From an uncultured Collinsella sp. (GTDB lineage: Bacteria > Actinomycetota > Coriobacteriia > Coriobacteriales > Coriobacteriaceae), in NCBI GenBank assembly GCA_902462065.1, contig CABQAK010000054.1, positions 1 to 10,217 on the forward strand: DNA of 10,217 nt. The letters run 5' to 3'. A program made the translations under genes and the position numbers. Below the pieces are notes generated by a model. That model did no database searches and was not told the origin of the DNA. It saw nothing but the letters and a program-made list of their open reading frames with translations. Below, in pieces: positions 1-5,833 of this stretch. Each line of letters begins with the position of its first letter. The first letter of the stretch is position 1.

Positions 1-32
1 AACTGCGGGAATGGCCTATTTGCTCAATGTGT

Positions 33-66
33 TCGGTTGAGATCGGAAATCAACCGATGAGTTTTT
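33..66 (+). terminator. Possible rho-independent terminator of an upstream gene
   Basis: An 8-bp perfect inverted repeat (TCGGTTGA at 33-40 and TCAACCGA at 50-57, 9-nt loop) is followed after four bases by a run of five T (62-66). This could end a plus-strand transcript that begins before the window. The offset T-run and modest stem make it a weak candidate; it could also be a leader structure. The rest of 1-256 holds no coding region I can support. Confidence 0.3.
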
Positions 67-256
67 GGGTGGCGGTGGGAAAAGTATTAGACCTCGATAG
101 CGGGGGATGTGGTGCCGGTGCAAAACGGCGTCAAAGGTTGGTCGAGCAGGCGGTTTCTCCATTGATGTCCGCACAGCATGTGACACTTACCCTGCCGCCC
201 CGCTCTGCCGCGGCGGCATGCGTCTGAATAACGACCCTCTAAGGAGTTCGATACCG

Positions 257-496
257 ATGAGTGACAACGCAAAGCATCTCGCAAAGAAGTGCGTTAAGGA
301 CGCGGGGCCGTGCCTCGCGCTGTGCGTAGCCGGCGCAGCGGTCGCGCTGCTGGCTGTTCTGGGGCCGTTTGATGTGCTCCGAAGCGCCAGTTCTCTGCGC
401 GTTTGCATGGCTCTTGCCGGCGCCATGATGACCGGCGGCGTGCTCGATCTGATCTTTTGGGTGTTTGACCCGTTTGGATGGAAGAGCGAGGGGTAG
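257..496 (+). CDS. Small two-helix membrane protein, function unknown
   Basis: This encodes a 79-residue protein. The ATG at 257 is chosen over an upstream in-frame ATG at 107 because AAGGAG (241-246) sits 10 nt before it and because the residues upstream of it look non-coding. After a basic, polar N-terminus (MSDNAKHLAKKCVKD) there are two hydrophobic segments, about residues 17-38 and 48-70, joined by a short loop, then a short charged tail ending GWKSEG. It should be an integral membrane protein with two helices. I do not recognise a family and see no catalytic motif. The next gene begins 85 bp downstream on the same strand with its own ribosome binding site, so cotranscription is possible but unproven. 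Confidence 0.6.
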   Translation: MSDNAKHLAKKCVKDAGPCLALCVAGAAVALLAVLGPFDVLRSASSLRVCMALAGAMMTGGVLDLIFWVFDPFGWKSEG

Positions 497-581
497 GTCC
501 CAAAGGATGGAAGGGCTGGAACGGTTGACTTAGTGATCGTGCAGAATGTGGGCTAGCGACTTACAGGGAAGTGGTGATCCG

Positions 582-1307
582 ATGACGGTCTATGTGACGG
601 GCGATATTCACGGCGGCGTCGACATGCAAAAGCTGCGCGACTGGGACCTTGGGGATAGTCTGACGAGCGACGACTATCTGATTATCGCCGGCGACTTTGG
701 CTTTCCGTGGGATTTCTCTGCCGAAGAATGTGCCGACATCGCTTGGCTGGAATCGCGTCCCTATACCGTGCTGTTTGTCGACGGCAACCACGAGCGTTTC
801 GATCACTGGGCGGAGCGCCCCATGGAGTTGTGGCACGGTGGGCTGACGCAGCGCCTGTCAGACACCTCTCCCATACGGCGCCTGACGCGCGGCGAGGTTT
901 TTGAGCTCGACGGCTCAACGGTCTTTACCATGGGCGGCGCCACGAGCGTGGACAAGGAATACCGCATTCCGTATTCCAGCTGGTGGCCGCAGGAACTGCC
1001 GGACGAGCGCAACTTTGAGGAGGCGCGGGCAAAGCTCGACAGCGTGGGCTGGACGGTCGACTACGTGATCACCCACACCTGCGCTACGCGCATGCTCTCG
1101 CCCACGCTCTATCCGGCGCCCGGCTGGAATTGCCCCTCCGTTGATCGGCTTACGGCATTTTTCGATGAGCTGGAAGACCGCTTGGACTACAAGCGCTGGT
1201 ACTACGGGCATTTTCATCGGGATACCAACCCGGCCGAGCGTCACACCGTGCTCTACGACTGCATCGTTCGCTTGGGCGACGAACTCCAGCCCTGGGATGT
1301 TGCGTAG
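582..1307 (+). CDS. Calcineurin-like metallophosphoesterase
   Basis: A 241-residue cytoplasmic metal-dependent phosphoesterase. The ordered family motifs are all visible: GDIHG with D8 and H10, GDFGF with D38, GNHE with N69 and H70, a TH pair with H165 in ITHT, and GHFH with H210 and H212. In this family these residues bind a two-metal centre (often Mn or Fe) and activate water for attack on a phosphoester. The substrate cannot be read from sequence; family members act on phosphoproteins, nucleotides or nucleic acids. The ATG at 582 is preferred to an in-frame ATG at 546 because it puts the first beta strand (MTVYVTGDIHG) at the N-terminus, as usual in the family, and a purine-rich AGGGAAGTGG lies just upstream. 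The gene ends 15 bp before the convergent gluQ stop, with no terminator visible between them. The catalytic set looks complete. Confidence 0.9.
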   Translation: MTVYVTGDIHGGVDMQKLRDWDLGDSLTSDDYLIIAGDFGFPWDFSAEECADIAWLESRPYTVLFVDGNHERFDHWAERPMELWHGGLTQRLSDTSPIRRLTRGEVFELDGSTVFTMGGATSVDKEYRIPYSSWWPQELPDERNFEEARAKLDSVGWTVDYVITHTCATRMLSPTLYPAPGWNCPSVDRLTAFFDELEDRLDYKRWYYGHFHRDTNPAERHTVLYDCIVRLGDELQPWDVA

Positions 1308-1322
1308 AGGCGGGGTGGCTGG

Positions 1323-2324
1323 CTACTCGACTGTTACAGTGATGTTCTCCCGATGCGCGCGGATGACGTCCCAGCTAAAGTGCTCGACCAGCTGCTCGGC
1401 GGTACGCGGCGTGGTGTCCGGCGCGATGCCTGTTTGCCCGGCGAGCCATCCCAACAGTGCCTCGGGTGTGCCAAAGCGGGTGCGGAGCTCGCCCAGGTCC
1501 AGATCGCGATCGCGCTTGGAAAGGCGGCGGCCGTCCGGTGACATGAGCAGCGGAATGTGCGCGTAGTGCGGCGTGGGCAGTCCCAGCAGATGTTGCAGAT
1601 AGATCTGGCGCGGCGTGGAACCAAGCAGGTCGCATCCGCGTACGATCTCGGTGACGCCCATGGCAGCGTCGTCGACCACCACGGCTAGCTGGTAGGCAAA
1701 AACGCCGTCGCTGCGGCGCACCAAAAAGTCACCGCACTCGGTGGCGAGTGCTTCGCATTGGGCTCCGTACGTGCGGTCCACGAATTCGATCACGTCGCTG
1801 GCGAGGTCGTCGACGGTGGGCACGCGCAGGCGCGTGGCCGGAGCACGCAGGGCACTGCGGCGGGTGATTTCATCAGCAGAAAGACCTCTGCAGGCGCCGC
1901 GGTAGATGGGCGTGCCGTCGCTGGCGTGCGGCGCGCTCGCGGCGTGGAGTTCGGCACGCGTGCAAAAACAGGGATAGGTGAGGCCGGCGTCTTGCAGCTG
2001 GCGCAGGGCGTCCTCGTACAGATCCAGGCGATCGTGCTGGTAGTAGGGGCCTTCGTCCCACTCGAGCCCCAGCCAGGTCAGATCGTCAATCAGTTGAGCG
2101 GCAAGTTCCGGGCGCTTGCAGCGATCGTCCAGGTCCTCGATGCGCAGCACGATGCTGCCGCCCTGGCTGCGGGCCGAAAGCCACGAGCACAGGCAGCTGA
2201 ACACGTTGCCCAGGTGCATGCGACCCGAGGGCGACGGGGCAAAACGGCCCACGACGGGGGTGGGCACTGCCGTTGCTGGTGCGTCCGCGGCGGGCGTTGC
2301 TATGTTGCGTGTTTTGATATCCAT
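1323..2324 (-). CDS. gluQ: Glutamyl-Q tRNA(Asp) synthetase
   Basis: A 333-residue class I aminoacyl-tRNA synthetase paralogue that activates glutamate and transfers it to queuosine in the anticodon of tRNA(Asp), a tRNA modification in the cytoplasm. The sequence shows FAPSPSGRMHLGN (28-40, the HIGH-type signature), RIEDLDDR (61-68), a zinc site (C119 and C121 in CFC, then Y141 and C145 in IYRGAC) and a KMSKS-like RRLSKRD (266-272). It lacks the C-terminal anticodon-binding domain of true glutamyl-tRNA synthetases, which separates it from GltX. An open frame continues upstream to 2609, but the ATG at 2324 is chosen because homology begins near residue 23 and a -10 box lies just before it. Residues 1-22 are an Ala/Pro/Thr-rich extension beyond the usual family start. 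No Shine-Dalgarno sequence is visible before this ATG. Confidence 0.92.
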   Translation of the reverse strand: MDIKTRNIATPAADAPATAVPTPVVGRFAPSPSGRMHLGNVFSCLCSWLSARSQGGSIVLRIEDLDDRCKRPELAAQLIDDLTWLGLEWDEGPYYQHDRLDLYEDALRQLQDAGLTYPCFCTRAELHAASAPHASDGTPIYRGACRGLSADEITRRSALRAPATRLRVPTVDDLASDVIEFVDRTYGAQCEALATECGDFLVRRSDGVFAYQLAVVVDDAAMGVTEIVRGCDLLGSTPRQIYLQHLLGLPTPHYAHIPLLMSPDGRRLSKRDRDLDLGELRTRFGTPEALLGWLAGQTGIAPDTTPRTAEQLVEHFSWDVIRAHRENITVTVE

Positions 2325-2331
2325 GCGGATG

Positions 2332-2337
2332 AGTATA
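2332..2337 (-). promoter_or_regulatory. -10 box of gluQ, implying a leaderless mRNA
   Basis: Read on the minus strand, TATACT (5 of 6 to the TATAAT consensus) lies 7 nt before the gluQ ATG. Transcription starting about 7 nt downstream of this box would begin at or next to the A of the start codon. No convincing -35 box is seen at 16-18 bp, and there is no ribosome binding site, which fits a leaderless transcript. Alternatively the box is fortuitous and the promoter lies further upstream. Confidence 0.45.
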
Positions 2338-2460
2338 GCGCGGGGCTTGGCAGGGAAGGCGTTGCCACGCTCACAAGTTGGCGGCGGTGCGCATTGCGCA
2401 CGGTGGGTTTGCGGCTCAAGGTCTCGATCGCTGCGTACCGACTTAGCCTCACAAACGACA

Positions 2461-2496
2461 GAAACCCCGGCAGCTCTTCGCAACTGCCGGGGTTTC
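2461..2496. terminator. Perfect 13-bp GC-rich hairpin, possible bidirectional terminator
   Basis: GAAACCCCGGCAG (2461-2473) and CTGCCGGGGTTTC (2484-2496) pair perfectly over 13 bp around a 10-nt loop. The A-rich foot on one side and T-rich foot on the other resemble a compact bidirectional terminator, though the T-tract is only three bases on the plus strand and is interrupted on the minus strand. It sits in the gene-free stretch between divergent gluQ and the DUF2207 gene, so it does not follow any visible gene in either direction. It may end an unannotated small RNA, act in the gluQ leader if transcription starts far upstream, or be a repeat. Confidence 0.5.
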
Positions 2497-2520
2497 CGCG
2501 GAAAAGGGGGACATGATCCT

Positions 2521-2580
2521 CGAGCGAACGGCAAAGGGGCAAACCGTTTTCGCTCAACTGCTTTATGCCCCTTGCTCGCG
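2521..2580 (-). repeat. Bulged-hairpin intergenic repeat, copy 1
   Basis: On the minus strand the element begins CGCGAGCAAGGGGCA (2580-2566), matching 14 of 15 bases of a plus-strand copy at 8305-8319. Both copies close into a hairpin of the same design: an outer stem, a right-side bulge starting TGCC, and an inner stem. Here CGAGC (2521-2525) pairs with GCTCG (2574-2578), and AAGGGGC (2534-2540) with GCCCCTT (2567-2573), leaving eight unpaired bases. An exclusive alternative pairs GAGCGAA (2522-2528) with TTCGCTC (2549-2555). No coding sequence covers it. It looks like a short interspersed repeat; I cannot name the family. Confidence 0.5.
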
Positions 2581-2671
2581 GACTCAATCAGTGCGCGTCG
2601 CGGCAACACAAAGCCGCTACACCTGTGACGGAGCTATGAAGTGGTATCTATGGCCGGAGCGGGCTATGCCA

Positions 2672-2720
2672 AGGAGTGTCCCAGATTGCCGGCAGATAAG
2701 GAACGTCCCCAGGTGCCGGC
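2672..2720 (+). repeat. Two-unit GTCCC intergenic repeat, copy 1
   Basis: Two imperfect units, GTCCCAGATTGCCGGC (2678-2693) and GTCCCCAGGTGCCGGC (2705-2720), stand 27 bp apart, with AAGGAACG leading into the second. The same frame (GTCCC, a variable core, GGAAC then a second TCCC unit) recurs at 4853-4900 with a different core. It is non-coding and lies upstream of the DUF2207 gene. The rest of 2325-2832 otherwise holds only the hairpins listed separately and a short GTGCGC/GCGCAC inverted repeat (2387-2401). Confidence 0.55.
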
Positions 2721-2792
2721 CGCGGGTGTGACTTTCATCCCGTTTGGCGCTCCGGTCGCCTAGATGTTCGTCATGCGTACCCGCAAACGTGG

Positions 2793-2798
2793 GACAAT
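2793..2798 (+). promoter_or_regulatory. Candidate -10 box of the DUF2207 gene
   Basis: GACAAT, within GTGGGACAATGG, matches four of six consensus -10 positions and lies 34 nt before the chosen ATG at 2833, leaving room for a short leader containing AAGGA (2821-2825). No good -35 box is seen at the expected distance, so this is a weak call. Confidence 0.25.
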
Positions 2799-2832
2799 GG
2801 CGCTGTTGGTTTTACAGACAAAGGATGTGCCC

Positions 2833-4776
2833 ATGAACACCCTCGCCGCCAAAGTCAGCCGGCAGCGCCACCTGTTTGCGCGATTCGCTTCCGTCTGCGT
2901 GCTCGTCACGCTTGCGTTGTTGCTGCTGCCTGTCGCCGCGCACGCCGACGGCTACTCCATGACCCAAACCTATATCGGTGCCACGGTCGAGGCCGATGGC
3001 TCGCTGAGTGTTGTCGAGGGACGCCAGTTTGATTTCGACGACGACATCAACGGCGTGTTTTGGGAGATCAATACGGGCTCCAACCAGCAGGGCGGCACGG
3101 CGGGCGTCGACGTGCTGAGTGTCGAGGAAGAGGACACCGCGTTTAACAAAGTCGATAGCGCGAACAAGGGCGACTCTGGCGTCTACACGGTCGAGCAGAC
3201 CGGTGACGGCGTAAGGATTAAGGTGTTCAGCCCTCACGAGAGAGGCGACAGCGCAATCTACTACGTGAGCTACACCATGACCGGTGCGGTTATGAACTGG
3301 GCCGATACCGCCGAGCTCTACTGGAAGTTTGTGGGCGACGGCTGGTCTGCGGATTCCGATGACGTCGAGATGGAAGTGTGCTTCGCGAATGCCGCTGCCG
3401 GGACGGCGGCCGTCAAGGGCGATAACTTCCGCGCATGGGGCCACGGTCCGCTGACGGGCGACGTGTCGCTCGATGAGGGCGAGCCCATGGTCACCTATAC
3501 CATTCCCTGCGTGCATCAGGGCGAATTCGCCGAGGCACGCATCGCCTTCCCCAGCGACTGGGTGCCGCAGCTTGCCGCCTCGGGCGAAGAGCGCATGTCA
3601 ACGATCCTGAGCGAAGAGAAGGAATGGGCCGACGAAGCTAACGCCCGCCGCGCTCACGCTCGCATGGTTGCCAATGCACTTGCCGTGCTAAGTGTTGTTG
3701 CGGCGGTGGCCTTTACCGGCACAATCGTTATGCTCAAGCTGCGCAAGCGCAAGCCCAAGCCGCTTTTCCAGGACGAATATTTCCGCGATGTGCCTTCGGC
3801 CGACCACCCCGCCGTGCTTTCGGCCCTCATGAGCTGGAACGAGGTGCCCGATCAGGCATATATCGCCACGCTCATGAAGCTCACTGACGACCGTGTGATC
3901 AAGCTGGAGCAGGCGACCGTGACCAAGGCCAAGAAGGGTCTGTTGGGGCGTGAAAAAGAAGAGCAGACGTATCGCGTGACGGTGAGTGATGCGGGCTGGA
4001 AGTCGGCCAAGGGCATTGACCACATGGTGCTCAAGGTCTTCTTTGCCGGTGCTAAGCCTGACGAGAACGGCGATCGCTCGCGCACTTTCGACGAGCTGCA
4101 GCACTACGTCAAACAGCACGCTACACCCGTGGGCGACAAGCTCGAGGACTATCAGAACACCGTTAAGGGCAAACTGGCCGATAGCGAGTACGTTGCCTCG
4201 GACGGCATTGTTGCAATGGTGTTTTGCCTGGTTCTTGGTATCCTGATCGCCTGTATTCCCGCGGGATCCATCTTCTTTACCGACGGCGCACAGGCGAACA
4301 TTATCGCCGCGGTTATCTCGGTGCCGATTGTGCTGGTGGGTATTGGCGTGGGCCTTACGTTCCGCCGCTTTACGCCGGAGGGCGCCGAGGTGGCGGCTCG
4401 CTGCAAGGCGCTCAAGCATTGGCTTGAGGATTTCACGCGTCTAAAGGAAGCCGTCCCCGGCGATCTGGTCCTGTGGAATAAACTTCTGGTGATGGGTGCG
4501 GCGCTGGGTGTTTCGAAGGAAGTCCTGCGTCAGCTTGCCGAGGCTGTTCCTCCCGAGGTGCGCGAGGCCGACGGTTTCTACGACAATTACCCCTGCTACT
4601 GGTGGTACTACCATCATTACGGTACCGAGTCGCCGCTCGATTCGTTCGACGGCGTGTATCACGAGAGCATCCGTGAGCTCGCGTCGAGCTCGGACAGCTC
4701 GGGCGGCGGCGGAGGCGGCGGCTTCTCGGGCGGCGGAGGCGGCGGCGTCGGCGGAGGCGGCGGCGGAACGTTCTAG
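2833..4776 (+). CDS. DUF2207-family membrane protein with poly-Gly C-terminus
   Basis: A 647-residue membrane protein of the DUF2207 type, of unknown function. The ATG at 2833 is chosen because AAGGA (2821-2825) lies 7 nt upstream and a signal peptide follows at once: basic residues to about 17, a hydrophobic core 20-35, and a likely cleavage after AHA near 37. Residues 40-250 form an extracytoplasmic, probably beta-rich domain. A transmembrane helix (278-302) leads to a cytoplasmic part with a RKRKPK stop-transfer and the segment YFRDVPSADHP (317-327), similar to the family's conserved helical region. Two more helices follow (about 456-482 and 488-510), then LKHWLEDFTRL (527-537), a pattern usual in DUF2207. 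Residues 583-597 are packed with Tyr, Trp and His; the last 30 are Ser then Gly-rich. Similar Gly tails are known in the family. The gene has its own terminator and appears monocistronic. Confidence 0.88.
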   Translation: MNTLAAKVSRQRHLFARFASVCVLVTLALLLLPVAAHADGYSMTQTYIGATVEADGSLSVVEGRQFDFDDDINGVFWEINTGSNQQGGTAGVDVLSVEEEDTAFNKVDSANKGDSGVYTVEQTGDGVRIKVFSPHERGDSAIYYVSYTMTGAVMNWADTAELYWKFVGDGWSADSDDVEMEVCFANAAAGTAAVKGDNFRAWGHGPLTGDVSLDEGEPMVTYTIPCVHQGEFAEARIAFPSDWVPQLAASGEERMSTILSEEKEWADEANARRAHARMVANALAVLSVVAAVAFTGTIVMLKLRKRKPKPLFQDEYFRDVPSADHPAVLSALMSWNEVPDQAYIATLMKLTDDRVIKLEQATVTKAKKGLLGREKEEQTYRVTVSDAGWKSAKGIDHMVLKVFFAGAKPDENGDRSRTFDELQHYVKQHATPVGDKLEDYQNTVKGKLADSEYVASDGIVAMVFCLVLGILIACIPAGSIFFTDGAQANIIAAVISVPIVLVGIGVGLTFRRFTPEGAEVAARCKALKHWLEDFTRLKEAVPGDLVLWNKLLVMGAALGVSKEVLRQLAEAVPPEVREADGFYDNYPCYWWYYHHYGTESPLDSFDGVYHESIRELASSSDSSGGGGGGGFSGGGGGGVGGGGGGTF

Positions 4777-4790
4777 CGCGCTCTGATTTT

Positions 4791-4837
4791 TGGGATGGAT
4801 CTTCTCCGGCGACTGCCGACGGATCCATCCCATTTTT
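4791..4837 (+). terminator. Rho-independent terminator of the DUF2207 gene
   Basis: TGGGATGGATC (4791-4801) and GATCCATCCCA (4822-4832) form a perfect 11-bp stem, with a small inner CGGC/GCCG stem (4807-4810, 4815-4818) in the loop, followed by five T (4833-4837). It begins 15 bp after the stop codon. The T-run is only on the plus-strand side, so it serves the DUF2207 transcript rather than the convergent acetyltransferase. Confidence 0.88.
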
Positions 4838-4852
4838 ATGCGCTACCTACGA

Positions 4853-4900
4853 AGGCTGTCCCCAACGACTAATCACTGGGAACATCCCTAAATGACTAGG
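4853..4900 (+). repeat. Two-unit GTCCC intergenic repeat, copy 2
   Basis: GTCCCCAACGACTAAT (4858-4873) is followed 26 bp on by ATCCCTAAATGACTAGG (4884-4900), with GGGAAC before the second unit. It shares the frame of the element at 2672-2720 but has GACTA instead of TGCCGG as core. It fills most of the gap between the DUF2207 terminator and the acetyltransferase stop. No separate terminator for the acetyltransferase is visible here. Confidence 0.5.
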
Positions 4901-4914
4901 CATGGCTGCTGGGT

Positions 4915-5556
4915 TTAGGCTGTTAGATCGAGTTCGTAGAGGAAGCTTTCGCGCGGCATGTCGTGACGGCGCTCTTCGCGGTTGGCGCGGTGCGTGGCCG
5001 TGCGCTTAAAGCCGTGCAGCTCGTAGAACTTCCACGAGCAGTTGGAGTCGGTGTACAGGTGCGCCCTCGTCGCTCCAAGCGAGGACAGGTGCGAGACGGC
5101 GGCATCGAGCAGAACCGTGCCAACGCCCAGGCCATGGACATCGCGATCCACGGCAAGCAGCGTGATCTCGTTGTCGTGCGGCAACGGGCTGCTCTCGAGC
5201 AGGCGGTTGTTGGTTCGGATGGTTGCGCGCACAAACGAGAGATACTCGGCGCACACATCGGGCTCTAGCTCACGCATCTGCGATAGCAGCGCGCGTTCGG
5301 TATCCATCCAATGCTCGTTGATAGTGGCGCCGGAGCTCTGTCCCGCACGCGCGAGCGAAATGCCACGCGCCTGACCGTCGATTACGGCAACCTGTGAAAA
5401 CGTCGACGACGAAAGGCAATAGGCGAGGTCGCACGCGGCCTCAAGGCGGTTGTACTCATCGTTATCCGAATTGTTATGCCAAAGCTGCTGCAGAATCAGC
5501 GCGATGGCGTCGAAGTCTTCGGTATCAAACGGTCGGTAGAGAACCCGCGAGACCAT
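4915..5556 (-). CDS. GNAT-family N-acetyltransferase
   Basis: A 213-residue cytoplasmic protein with the Gcn5-related acetyltransferase fold, transferring an acetyl group from acetyl-CoA to an amine. Residues 6-30 (LYRPFDTEDFDAI...) match the usual N-terminal strand and helix. Motif A is clear at about 132-151: a hydrophobic strand ITLLAVDRDVHG followed by the pyrophosphate-binding loop HGLGVGTVLLDAAV. Motif B follows at 166-185, with HLYTD, then FYELHGF (177-183), the Tyr often used as general acid. The long middle part (70-125) is less typical and probably shapes the acceptor site. The substrate cannot be predicted. The ATG at 5556 is supported by AGAGG (5561-5565 on the minus strand) 4 nt upstream. 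The gene is divergent from purH and shares a 277-bp upstream region with it. Confidence 0.85.
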   Translation of the reverse strand: MVSRVLYRPFDTEDFDAIALILQQLWHNNSDNDEYNRLEAACDLAYCLSSSTFSQVAVIDGQARGISLARAGQSSGATINEHWMDTERALLSQMRELEPDVCAEYLSFVRATIRTNNRLLESSPLPHDNEITLLAVDRDVHGLGVGTVLLDAAVSHLSSLGATRAHLYTDSNCSWKFYELHGFKRTATHRANREERRHDMPRESFLYELDLTA

Positions 5557-5712
5557 GGTGCCTCTTTCTTTTGCGGATGCATATCGAGCACAGTTCTACC
5601 ACGCCATTGGCATCTAATTATGGTGCCCCTGTGTTCCATGAACTCACCGTGCCCGGTGCCATGCCCATCCCCTCCGCTCGCAAACTTTTTCTGCACATGC
5701 GCCCGTTGCGGG

Positions 5713-5726
5713 GTGCATCGATGCAC
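5713..5726. promoter_or_regulatory. Perfect 14-bp palindrome, candidate operator upstream of purH
   Basis: GTGCATCGATGCAC is a perfect palindrome in the 277-bp region between the divergent acetyltransferase and purH genes. It lies about 107 bp before the purH ATG. A weak candidate -10 box, TACATT (5736-5741), would place the palindrome across the -35 position of a purH promoter, as expected for a repressor site. A partial third half, CGATGCGC, follows. The binding protein is unknown; no known purine riboswitch motif is apparent. Confidence 0.35.
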
Positions 5727-5833
5727 TCGATGCGCTACATTAAATCAGTATTTTCAATGCCGCTGCGCGAGCGCTGCAGATCGACGTATCACCGACTCAC
5801 AGAGCACGGCGGCGTACCAGACAGGAGGACTGC

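Noticed and set aside
27..227. Short open frames in the first 250 bases on both strands
   Set aside because: No ribosome binding sites, no recognisable protein character, and they overlap one another; 1-256 is better treated as non-coding.
2325..2609. N-terminal extension of gluQ by 95 residues to an ATG at 2609
   Set aside because: The extension crosses the -10 box, the 13-bp hairpin and part of the repeat element, is basic and low in family similarity, and would make the enzyme far longer than known members.
1758..2628. Plus-strand open frames of 252 and 170 codons overlapping gluQ
   Set aside because: They lie antisense to conserved GluQ motifs and carry no recognisable signature or suitable ribosome binding site.
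2325..2700. T-box leader or tRNA gene upstream of gluQ
   Set aside because: No GGGTGGNACCGCG-type antiterminator sequence and no GTTCGANTC T-loop with cloverleaf arms on either strand.
2812..4419. Minus-strand open frames of 234 and 243 codons opposite the DUF2207 gene
   Set aside because: Antisense shadows with His/Val/Leu-rich translations; the plus strand has a signal peptide, helices and a family match.
5678..5693. Resemblance to an E. coli PurR box (TCGCAAACTTTTTCTG) upstream of purH
   Set aside because: The central CG required in LacI-family operators is missing and the half-sites are not symmetric, so the match is probably chance.
5557..5833. ZTP (pfl) riboswitch upstream of purH
   Set aside because: This riboswitch is common before purH, but I could not find its conserved core or the 3' CCGCCTGGGC-type hairpin here.
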